Positions 1 to 8,507 of a DNA stretch of 64,000 nucleotides are shown here, in pieces. The stretch is from contig NW_025408673.1 in assembly GCF_020360975.1 (NCBI RefSeq), positions 3,472,001-3,536,000 on the forward strand, given 5' to 3'. The DNA is from Hirsutella rhossiliensis (taxonomy: Eukaryota; Ascomycota; Sordariomycetes; Hypocreales; Ophiocordycipitaceae). The notes under the pieces are model-generated. The model ran no database searches, was not told the origin of the DNA, and saw nothing but the letters and a program-made list of their open reading frames with translations. The translations under genes and the position numbers were made by a program. How positions within the stretch are numbered: position 1 is the stretch's first letter; each line of letters starts with the position of its first letter.

Positions 1-221
1 GGCGCCTTGAACCGGCAGAGGTCCCCCTTCCGCGCCCTCGCGCCGAGCGAGTATTTTACGCAGGTCGCGCTATGCGTGTGGATCTGCGTCGCGCCGGCGC
101 AGAAGTTGGCCTCCTCGTCGAAGGTGTCCGTGAAGCGCGCGACGTCGTCGAGCCGCGACGATATGTCCGCCGTTGCCGACCGCTCCGCCTGCACGGCGCA
201 GTAACCTTCTGCGTCTAGCTC
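1..221 (-). CDS. Helitron A Rep protein, downstream exon (runs off the window)
   Basis: This is the minus-strand continuation of the Helitron A replication initiator (Rep). The translation has a conserved Cys/His stretch (EEANFCAGATQIHTHS, then TCVKYSLG) found at the same place in copies B (about 11880-12060) and C (about 28740-28890). The exon begins at 221 after a conserved intron, and the joined sequence E-LDAEGYCAVQAERS matches the spliced form of copy C and the intronless D family. The catalytic Tyr-x3-Tyr motif and the helicase would lie beyond the left edge. In Helitrons this protein nicks and ligates single-stranded DNA for rolling-circle transposition in the nucleus. Confidence 0.8.
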
Positions 222-296
222 CTATAGCCTCGGGTCAGCTCGGGGCCCTTCGGCCTGCTACGGATGGGGGATATCATCTTAAGGCGGCCGCCTTAC
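222..296 (-). other. Spliceosomal intron in Helitron A Rep gene
   Basis: A 75-nt intron with donor GTAAGG at 296 and acceptor TATAG at 222; a GCTGAC branch-like site lies near the acceptor. Reading through it gives a stop soon after SEVRRPP, whereas splicing restores the family sequence. Introns sit at the same codon in copies B and C. Confidence 0.75.
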
Positions 297-1850
297 CTCG
301 GAGAAGACGCTATCTACGTAGCGGACGATGCGCTCCCGGTACGCCGCCTGCTCCTCCGTATCGGAGCCGCCGAGCGCCTCGCCAAGGCCCGCGTTGCCCC
401 TTAGCCAGAGGAGCCCGTGGATGTGGAGAGCGCCTCGCTCGTTGGTCTCGACCGCCCCGTAGTACGCGCCGACGTGCCCGAACACCGACTCCTCCCCGAC
501 GTTGACGTAGTGCTCGAAGAAGAGCGTCATCTCCCGGTGAAAGAAGATGGCCGAGCTCATCGGGTCCGATATGGCCAGCCGCGTCCGCTTATACGCGGTC
601 CCCAGGTCTCTTAGGAAGGCCTCGGCCTCGTCGGGGTCGCGGCCGCGGTGCGCCGCCAGCCGTAACTTTACCAGGTTCGTGATGTCGTTCGGGTTCAGCG
701 TGAACCATATGGCCGGCACCCCGTGCCTTATGATGAGGGAGAGTATCTTCTTCCGCATACTAAGCCGGCTCTCCCTCGACATCGGCTGCCGGTAGCCGAA
801 CACGGAGAGGGACCGGATGAGCTCCTTTACCCCGTCGTCGCTAGTCTTGCCCGTGGCCTCGAGCTCGACCCTGGCCGCCTCGAGCCTCTGCGCCGTTAAC
901 GACTTTAGCAGGCCCTCGACCCTTGCGAAGTTCTTCCTCGCGACGCCTAGCATGCTGGCCTGGCGGTTCCTAGACCGCACGCCCATGTTAAAGACGAGGA
1001 AGGCGAAGATAGGGTGCGTCGCGAACCGGCCGCCGTGGCGCCGCAGCACGACGTCGGCCCATGCTTGGAGCTTCATGTTCCGCGTCGACATAAGGCCCTC
1101 CGCGACCCGCTCCGCCTGCGTACCCTGGTTCCCGACGCTAGGGCACGCGCTCTCTCCTGTGGCGTCCTCGTCGGCGAGCCTCGGCCCGCCCAAGCCAAAG
1201 GGGAACAGGGTCGGAAAGGCCTTTGCGAAGAACGAGGCGTCCGCCGAGTCGGCGAAATCATCGCCGCGCCGCACCTGTATGTACGGCTCGCCGTCGCCGC
1301 CATCGCCCGCCGCCCCTCGGGCCGCGGTCCCTACCCACGTCCTCGGGCCGGCGCGCGCTCCCTCGGGCCTGACGGCGTCGCGGGCGAAGCAAATCTTCTC
1401 GGCGTCTGCCACATCCGGCGCCCCGTCCAACGGGAACATGCCGGAAGACGTCACCTCGTTGATTACGACCCCGTCCTCTTCAGGCCTAGCGCCGTCCCTG
1501 TCATCGTGTAAGTCGTCCTCGCATGTGACCCCGACGTCGCGGCTCCCCTCGGCGGGGTCCCGCCCCTGCCTTAGCATCGCGAGGATCTCCTCGATCTCGG
1601 CCGCTCCCCCTTCGTCCATGGCCCGCTCCGACGGTGGCACTACCTGCGCCGTCCGCGTCCTCTCCCGCGCCGACGGCTCGTTTCGCTCTAGCCGCTCGCA
1701 CACCACCGGCGGCACCCCGTGCGGCGGCGCCCCCCAGCTGGCCATCTCCGCCGTGTCGATCTCGACCTCGCCGTAGAGCGGATTGTTCTCTTTAAGCCAG
1801 GCTAGCGCCCTCTCGACCGCCGACCGCCTTACCGACAGCAGGCTCGATAG
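297..1850 (-). pseudogene. Helitron A Rep domain, N-terminal half
   Basis: An open minus-strand frame encodes the linker after the DUF6570-like domain and most of the Helitron-like Rep domain. Seen: the linker SSGMFPLDGAPDVADAEK; the block FFAKAFPTLFPFGLGGPR; RHGGRFATHPIFAFLVFNMG; PAIWFTLNPNDITN; and the HUH metal-binding motif GALHIHGLLWLRG near its 3' end. HUH coordinates the metal ion used by the catalytic tyrosines. It is separated from its N-terminal part by a solo LTR at 1851-2072. Removing the LTR and one 5-bp duplication joins DLS to SLLSVRR in frame, so the break is due to that insertion only. Confidence 0.88.
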
Positions 1851-2072
1851 TGTTACGGCCAGGCACATACGAGCCTTGACGGCTATAAAGATGTATTGGC
1901 ACTATGAACAAAGACTCAAAGCTAAGGAGCAAGAAAGGAAGACTAGACTACACGACCGAGCGGGCCCTTATATAGACACGAGGTCGCGCGTGGGCACGTG
2001 ATGCTGCTTGGGCACGTGACACTGGTGAGGTGCTGCGCTGGCGGCTCTACGCTGGCGCCCAGGGTCGTGACA
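1851..2072 (-). mobile_element. Solo LTR of the Ty3/gypsy family, inserted in Helitron A
   Basis: This 222-bp segment is, in reverse complement, an LTR of the same family as the full element at 17119-23265 (it begins TGTCACGACCCTG and ends CTGGCCGTAACA). It is flanked by the 5-bp duplication GATAG (1846-1850 and 2073-2077). Compared with the 257-bp LTRs of the full element it lacks about 35 bp containing a TTACCT...AGGTAA palindrome, and it keeps a clear TATATAAGG box. It is therefore an older or different subfamily, left by recombination between two LTRs. Confidence 0.95.
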
Positions 2073-2878
2073 GATAGGTCCCGCGGCCCAGGTCTCTCGG
2101 CGCCCTGCCACGAGACGTGGATCTCGTCCATGACCCGCAGCAGCGGGTGTGGCAGCACGTTAGCGGCGAGGCCCTGCACGTCGTTTGGGAACACGGTAAT
2201 GTGGCCCTTGACATGCCTCGGGTACCTTACGCTCTGCCGATGGCCGCCAGGGATGCTATACTTCGTCACGAAGCCGTAGCACGAGTTGAGCGAGATGAGC
2301 TTCTCCTCGAGCGGCGTAAGGTCCTTCAGCTCGTCGGGGTGCGCGTGCTCGCAGCCGAGACGCCCGTGGAGATGCATGGCCGGCGACGCCCCCTCGCGCC
2401 CGGCCCATCGCGCGCACTCTGCGCAGACCGGCACCGGCCTGCCCTCCGGGAAGCAGGTTTGGCACCCGAACGGGGACCGCCCGCCTCCCGCAACGCTGCT
2501 CCGCGACCACCCCTCCCACGCCGTCTCCCTCAGCTCCCCCTTGGCCCGCTTCCGGTAGCATAGCGTGCAGGTCGCGATCGGCAGCGTGCCTGCGTCGTGG
2601 AACGCCCGGTAGAACCTCCGCACCGTCCTCACCTGCCTCTCGCGCGGCACCGGCGCGCACCACGTCTGTTCGTTGGCCAGCCTCTCGCCCGCCTCGAACT
2701 CCTCGTCGAGGTGCCGTAGCGCGCTGGCTAGGTCCTCGGCCTGCAGCTCCCTTCGTCTTGGCATCTTGTCACCCACCCTGGCGCGTTTCCGCCCGGCCTG
2801 CCCACTACCAAGATGGCGTTTCCTCTTCTGCTCTTCTCTCGCCTGCCGTCTTATCGCCGCTCTGCCTGCGTCCTGTTA
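2073..2878 (-). pseudogene. Helitron A N-terminal DUF6570-like zinc domain
   Basis: This is the N-terminal part of the Helitron A protein. It shows a basic stretch (QKRKRHLGSGQAGRKRARVG, a likely nuclear signal), then RRRELQAEDLASALRHL, then Cys pairs (CTLCYRKR, CQTCFPEG, CAECARW, GCEH) typical of the DUF6570 region that precedes fungal Helitron Rep domains. It continues with LNSCYGFVTKYS and VKGHITVFPNDVQ. It ends at the solo LTR. The frame runs upstream past the first Met (2776) and meets a stop near 2878, where the repeat array begins, so the true start is not certain. Confidence 0.82.
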
Positions 2879-4125
2879 GCTATCGCCGCCATACACCTTC
2901 ACCTCGCTCTACGGCCGTACCTGCCGGTGCGCTATCTCTGCCGCTAACAGGCGGCCCGGCTGCGGCGGGAGTTGTGGTAGAAGCCTCGGCCCTGCTGGCC
3001 GGCCGGGACTGGATGGCTCGCGGCGAGTGCTGGCTTCCGGCCGAGACTACGGCCGGGCTAGTCCCGCTCGACGGCGGCGAAGGCCCGGCGGCCCTCCATG
3101 TCGGCTGGGGCCGGATATCCTGCGGAGACATCCGGTTTCCGGCCAAGGCTGAACCTAAACCTATCCCGCTCGACGGCGGTGAAGGGCCGGCGGCCTTCCA
3201 TGTCGGCTGTGGCCGAATGTTCCGCGGAACGTCCGAACTTCTCGTCGCCGGCGGCGAAGACCCGGCGGCCCTCCATATCGGTTGGGACCGGATATCCTGC
3301 GGAGCCCCCGGGCTTCCGGCCAAGGCTGAAACAAGCGGCCCGGCTGCGGCGGGAGTTGTGGCAGAAGCCTCGGCCCTGCTGGCCGGCCGGGACTGGATGG
3401 CTCGCGGCGGGTGCTGGCTTCCGGCCAAGGCTGAAGCCAAGCCTATCCCGCTCGACGGCGGTGAAGGACCGGCGGCCCTGCATGTCGGCTGTGGCCGAGG
3501 GGAGCCCCCCGGCTTCCGGCCAATGCTGAAACAAGCGGCCCGGCTGCGGCGGGAGTTGTGGCAAGAGCCTCGGCCCTACTGGCCGGCCAGGACTGGATGG
3601 CTCGGGGCGACGGGCCGGCGGCTCTCCTCTGGGGCCGGGCATCCTGCGGAGCCCCGCCTTCCGGCCAAGGCTGAAGCCAAACCTATCCTGCTCGACGGCG
3701 GTGAAGGAGCGGCGGCCTCCATGTCGGCTGAGGCCGAATGTCCCGCGGGCGACCGAACTTCGTCGCCGGCGGCCAAGGCCCGGCGGCCCTCCATGTCGGC
3801 TGGGGCCGGGTATCCTGCGGAGCCCCTGGCTTCCGGCCGAGGCTGCAGCTAAACCTATCCCGTTTGACGGCAGTGAAGGACCGGCGGCCTCCATGTCGGC
3901 TGGGGCCGAATGTCCCGTGGAGCGTCCGAACTTCTCGTCAGCGGCGGCGAAGGCCCGGCGGCCTCTGCCGACGGCAGAGGCCGGATTTCTCTCGGTGCGC
4001 GCTGGCTTTTCCCTGAGGCCGAGACGGCGCTGGGCCGGCCCAGCGGCAGCCACTGCCCCGCCGCACTCGGTGTCGGCTGAGGCTGGATATCCCGTGGCGC
4101 GACTCGGCCTGCGCTGATCCTCCAT
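2879..4125 (-). repeat. Degenerate tandem repeat array, N-terminal extension of Helitron A
   Basis: GC-rich blocks recur. One block contains CTCGACGGCGGTGAAGG (near 3064, 3170, 3451, 3688 and, changed, 3862). A second encodes, on the minus strand, SHPVPAGQQGRG-like text (near 2950-3045, 3330-3424, 3530-3610). The larger period is about 380 bp (2950 to 3330; 3061 to 3447). Open frames cross it on both strands, the longest minus one being 3058-4125 with repeats of the type RRSFTAVERDRFGFSLGRK. I infer an expanded, low-complexity N-terminal extension of the Helitron protein, frameshifted against the DUF6570 frame. Copy B has a different repeat set in the same place. Confidence 0.6.
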
Positions 4126-5219
4126 TTCCCTAGTCCTGGCGGTCTTCCCGCCCTCGCCTCGGAGGCGCGAGAGGCGCCGCGACCGAGTGCCGGCGCTGCT
4201 GTGATCGGCCGGATCTCTGGTCCTGTGTACGGCGCTGCTCGGGCTTCTGGCGCCGGGCTTACCCTGTCACCCGCTCCGGACTGGGCCCTCCCGTTAGCTG
4301 GCTTCATCGCGACACCGGTCTACCGAGGCCCCCGCGGACCTCTTGTCTTCCTCTCTTGCGCTGCCTCTTCGGCCCCGCCTACTTGCGGTGCTACTGGGCC
4401 CCCGGCGTTGATCCTCGTAAGTGTAATAACGGCGTATAAGTCCTTGCCTCGACCATTCGTCCTGCACTTGTCTTGCTGACTGGCACCCCTCCTGTGGGTG
4501 CAACTGGCACCCCTCCTGTGGGTGCAACTGGCACCCCTCCTGTGGGTGCAGGATCCTCTAGGAAAGTCTATATATCTTATATCTTACTCGTAGCTCTCTA
4601 GTACGTCTACAGGCGTGCCGCTGCTCTTTACATTATACCGGCGCCGCCTTGCTATCGAGCCCCCCCGCCATTGCCCGCCGCTAAAGGCGGCGGGCTATAC
4701 GGCCTCGGCCGGTCCTTACGTGTAGGTCGCCGAGACGGCCTCTTCTTGCCTGTGCTTTGCATGGTACACTTTCCTTCTTGTCATCTAGGTCTTGTCGGTC
4801 AAAGCCTCAGTACGCCCCTAGACGCTCGCCTGCTGAATTTTGAACCCATGTCTTACACGTGTTGCGAATAAGTCTGCCTCCTTCTCCTCGAACATAGCCT
4901 CGCGCGTCCTGCTTGTCTTAAAACCCTCTACGTCTTACTAGACCGCCTTTCGAGGTTTCCTCTTCTCCTCTTGTCGCATTTTTCTATACGCATCTTATAG
5001 ACCTCCTTTATATAGGCTCCTTATCTTAGCCTACCGCTAACGCTACGTTGCGTCTTCGTTTAGGATCCTTTGACTTCTCTTATACACCACGGCCACCAGC
5101 CCTTCCCTACTACACTAAACTCTTAAGACGGCATATTGGTAGGGAGCACTCCTGCCCCTATTCCTCGCCGCTTCTAGCTTCGCTCCGGCAACGTTGCTCT
5201 TCCACCACACGGCCTCGCC
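4126..5219. other. Divergent intergenic region of Helitron A
   Basis: This stretch of about 1.1 kb lies between the minus-strand Rep gene and the plus-strand accessory gene, so it probably holds both promoters. I see TATA-like runs near 4565-4590 and a triple 24-bp repeat (separate entry). No convincing gene is present. Confidence 0.5.
4480..4551. repeat. Three tandem 24-bp units, each a hairpin
   Basis: The unit CTGGCACCCCTCCTGTGGGT (followed by GCAA) occurs at 4480, 4504 and 4528. Each unit contains the inverted pair GCACCC / GGGTGC around a short loop, so the array could form three hairpins in the Helitron A divergent promoter region. Confidence 0.85.
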
Positions 5220-6646
5220 ATGTCTTCGTCTCCGTCGGCGGACAGCTCTGCCCCGCACCTCCGCAAGCCCCTTGCCACTAGCAAGGGCGCGGGCGGCGAC
5301 ATGTCCATGATGTTCTTCGCCCAGCCCGACTGCCCCGCGAGGTTTGCCCACCAAGACGAGCACCGCATCAGGGGCCTTAACGCCGAGGCCATCGCCCGAG
5401 TCCTCCTGCCGGTGCCCTCGTGGCTGCTAGAGTCGGAGTATGCACCCCTCCGGGCCGAGGGCGACGATCTAGGGCCCTCCCTCTTCTTTAGTCTAAACCT
5501 CTCCATCTACGGCCAGCCGGTCGTCGATACCGACTGGTCCGAGCAGTGGTTCTTTATGAGCGGCCGCGTTCACCCCTACGCCCTCTCCTGGGAGGTGGAG
5601 CGCCGCGACGGCCTCGAGGCCGGCCCGGACGATGCTATTCTCACACCGTGCCCGCCCTTATCGTCCGCGACCAAGGTTACCAGCCGTGCGCCCCCTCCCC
5701 AAATTGTAATGCGCCTCCTCACCCACCGCCCCGCTGACTTTGCCCCCTAGCGTCCTGCCGCGCTCCTTGGCCTCTAGCGGCCAGTTCCCGTCTACGCCTC
5801 CCGTTGTCTCCTTCCATGGCGTCGTAGCCGGGCCCGGCCTCGACCTCCTGCGTCGAGACTTCCTGCCCGGTCTCGGGCCCGACCAGCTCCGCTGCTGCGG
5901 CTTCGTCCGGCTCACGACCTACATCGCCCCTGGCCTGCCGGACAGGATTCCATTCAAGGGCTACCACCCCTTCGAGGTCTTTGTTATCTTTCCCGTCTAC
6001 GTTAACCCTTGGGCCGTGCTATGCAAGAAAATCGCCGAAAAGTCTAACTCTTCCTTCCTGCCCGGCGTCCCCTTTACCTGCACCGGAAAGGTCGTCGGCC
6101 TTCTCGACCACCGCGTTATGCTCTCCCCCCCGGGCTCGGAGCGCGATTACGTCTTTATCATCGTCCCGGACAGCTGGACCTTTGTCGATAGGCCCTCGGC
6201 CGCCGCCGCCGCCTCGGCTTCCCCTCGCTACGCCCCTTAGGCGCCAGACCCCATCCGCCTCCTCTGCCTTCGATTCCGTCCGCGCCGCCTTGTACTCCGT
6301 TGCCGCGCCGGCCTCGGCCACGTCGGGGCCCCCTTCCTCGGCCTCGGCCCCGACCGCCCCCGACCCCGTCACGCCGCCGCCTAAGCGCTCCCACCCGGCC
6401 CTTGCCGATACGCCCATGAAGAGGGCGCGCTTACTACAGCTGCAGCATTCGCCGCCTTCTTCGTCTTCGGACACCGTCGGTCCCGCCGCCCCCTCCTCCT
6501 GTCCCCCGCCAGCCGCTTCTTCGTCTCGACTGGACGGCATCCCGCCCGCTCCCGCTCCGGCCCCCCCGCCTTCCCTTCTCGACTCTATCGTCGCGAGCAC
6601 CTCCGACCCGCCCGCTCGCCCTCTCCGCTATCGCATGCAGAAATAA
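5220..6646 (+). pseudogene. Helitron A accessory gene, possible ssDNA-binding (OB-fold-like) protein
   Basis: Start ATG at 5220 (CGCCATGTC). The first part, GGDMSMMFFAQPDCPARFAH to WFFMSGRVHPYALSWEVE, is closely matched by the second copy at 16938-24505. A 65-nt intron (5686-5750) joins GYQP to VLPRSLASS. The second part has a beta-rich block (PFTCTGKVVGLLDHRVM, DYVFIIVPDSWTFVD), then a Ser/Pro tail with a basic pair (PPPKRSHPALADTPMKRAR) that resembles a nuclear signal. It is always divergent from Rep/helicase. I infer an RPA-like single-strand binding role from context and strand pattern only; no named family is recognised. One-base shifts lie near 5640 and 6235, so the frame is broken as it stands. 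Confidence 0.6.
5686..5750 (+). other. Intron in Helitron accessory gene, copy A
   Basis: 65 nt, donor GTGCGC, branch-like GCTGAC, acceptor CCCCTAG. Splicing gives GYQP-VLPRSLASSGQ in frame. Copy B has an intron at the same codon (23559-23633, donor GTAGGC, acceptor TTCCTAG), although the two intron sequences differ. Confidence 0.6.
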
Positions 6647-7141
6647 GCTGCCTACTATAAACCAATCGCTCTCTTACGCCTCCTGCCTTTACTAAAATGG
6701 AACGGGATACTATTCCTAACACAGCTTGTCGCTGCAAAATTACTATTACTCTACGCATTGCCACGTTTCTCCCTTTATTAAAGGACAGTTTTGGCTTGCG
6801 AACCCGTTTCTTACAACACTGCCTGCCTCTAGACGTTCTCCGTGACCTCGTTAATGTCCCATGCGTTGCGCCTCGCCCCTTCTCTTTCCCTTCCTTCCCA
6901 TTCCCTTCTCTCTCCTTGCCAGCTTGCCGCCGCACCTCTCAGTTGCGTTTAGCGGCGACGGGGGCCCTGTAGTTGCGCCTCGCAAAGGGGCGTCTTTGTT
7001 ATCTTACATTCCGTTCCTTAGTTGTGCAAGTCATAGGGACGAGGGTCGCCGAAATCGGCGGTTGGTTCTACAAAGGCCGTTGCGGCGTGTGAGGCTGGCC
7101 TTAAGGCCGCCTCGACGGCGTTGCTTGCTTCCCCTAGCTCC
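6647..7141. other. Region downstream of accessory gene A
   Basis: About 500 bp, pyrimidine-rich on the plus strand in its middle (6870-6920). I find no gene or clear element end in it. Confidence 0.4.
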
Positions 7142-7675
7142 CTAGCTTGCCTTTGGCTTGCATCCCTTCTTGTGTACCTTCCAGTCCTCCTTTTGGTGTT
7201 GCCTGCTGCAATACGCGACCGCCAGGCATCGGCTGCACCTCCTCGCCCCGCCATCTCTCCACAAACCCGGCAGACCTTCCTCTGTGCTCTGTGCATCCTG
7301 CCCTTGCATTTGCTTTGCGCCCATGCTTCCGTCCGCCTGCCCCGCCTCTGCCATCGTGTCCTGCATTTCCTGCCTCGCCCTTATTTCGCATCCTTCTTGA
7401 CCGCAGAATGACGACACGACCACGAGCACAAACGGCCTCTGCATGTAGGTACGATATCGGGCTCTGTAGAATGTCCTTTGCGACTTCGCCGCAACTCGCA
7501 GCGCGCCCTGCTGCCTTCCGACACGCCGCCTCGTGCTCCCGTAGGATCGGCCTTATCCACTGTAGGAACAGTGCGCTGGCTTCGTGGTTCGGCCTCGCCT
7601 GGCCTACCTGCGTCACGAGCGTCTTCGGGATGCTATGCTTGTACTTGAGCCCGTGGCCCGAATTCGCACCAGAAC
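7142..7675 (-). pseudogene. MYND zinc-finger gene fragment
   Basis: The minus strand reads KYKHSIPKTLVTQVGQA..., a conserved-looking segment. It ends in a MYND-type finger: KVCRVCGEMAGRGGA in one frame, then RCSRCLAVAYCSRQHQKEDW and KVHKKGC in the next, closing with a stop at 7142. Spacing of Cys-x2-Cys, Cys-x2-Cys, Tyr-Cys, His and Cys fits MYND, with His where Cys is usual after YCSR. A one-base shift inside the finger near 7240 breaks the frame. MYND fingers mediate protein contacts in fungal regulators. As the only non-transposon gene piece between Helitrons A and B, it looks like a captured host fragment. Confidence 0.6.
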
Positions 7676-7985
7676 TCCACGGAAACGTTGCAAGTGGCCA
7701 TGCTGTAGTTGTTTTCCTAACTGCTCGATCGGTAGCTAGGGTAGACGCTTCTGCTCTCCTATTCGTGCCTTGGTGCCTCTCTTATACTCCCCTCTCTCTA
7801 CCCCGCAACCGTTATCATCGCTGTATTTGCCTTCTTGCTTTTTCTCCTCTTCCCGCTGCGGATGGTGCCCGAATGGCCGATTTATTTGCCTACCTTCTTG
7901 CATGCATTAGTTCCTGGCGCTACCGCCTGCTTGCGTTCTTTGCTCTCGCCCTCTGTCTTCGTCTTGTTTGTCTCAATCCTCAGTC

Positions 7986-8050
7986 TTCGTTCCTCAAGGC
8001 TTTTTGCGCAACCCATGAGGGGTTGCCTTACCTGTGCCTTGAGGAACGAA
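7986..8050. repeat. Nested hairpin at the left end of Helitron B
   Basis: A perfect 15-bp inverted repeat (TTCGTTCCTCAAGGC at 7986-8000, complement at 8036-8050) encloses a second perfect 7-bp hairpin (GCAACCC 8008-8014, GGGTTGC 8020-8026, loop ATGAG). The outer arm is part of the terminal motif shared by all Helitron 3' sides here. Confidence 0.9.
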
Positions 8051-8360
8051 AGGACTTCATTAGCGCGCGGGGAAAAAAGGCCCCAGACTGCTTCACCCCC
8101 ACATCCTCCGCCTCTGATTGGCTGATTTGCCTTGAGGAACGAAAGGACTTATGCCTTGAGGAACGAGGAACGAGTGACGAAAGGTTCTTAGGGTTCCTCC
8201 CCGGGGAGAAAAAAAATTCGCCATGCCTTGAGGAACGAGGAACGAGTGACGAAAGGTTCTTAGGGTTCCTCCCCGGGGAGAAAAAAAATGCCTTGAGGAA
8301 CGAAAGGACTTATGCCCCACCCGCGGACCTTCCCCTATGCCCCACCCGCGGACCTTCCCC
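8036..8360. repeat. Helitron B 3' terminal region with tandem repeats
   Basis: CCTTGAGGAACGAAAGGACT begins at 8037, 8130 and 8291. A unit of about 72 bp that begins with the same words (then GAACGAGTGACGAAAGG and CTCCCCGGGGAG) is repeated at 8152 and 8224. A 25-bp unit, TATGCCCCACCCGCGGACC plus TTCCCC, is doubled at 8311 and 8336. The first 93 bp (8036-8128) are identical to 24922-25014 beside Helitron C. It lies about 150-470 bp past the helicase stop, on the Rep 3' side, where a Helitron 3' end is expected. Confidence 0.75.
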
Positions 8361-8507
8361 CCAAAATCCGCGTGCCTGATTGGTCAGCTTTTCGTTGGCT
8401 CTCGCCCGCCGGCGTTCCGTAAAATCTGCCTCTTTTGACTTAGCCGCCTCGTTCTCAACCCGATTGGGCTGAAAATAGCCTCTTTCGTTTTGGCCTCCTT
8501 GCTCACG

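Noticed and set aside
8152..8290. Direct repeats that could recall a CRISPR array
   Set aside because: Only two to three units, adjacent with no unique spacers, in a eukaryotic Helitron end.
7147..8379. A 410-codon plus-strand frame
   Set aside because: It runs antisense through the MYND fragment and then through tandem terminal repeats; its repeated peptide comes from the DNA repeats.
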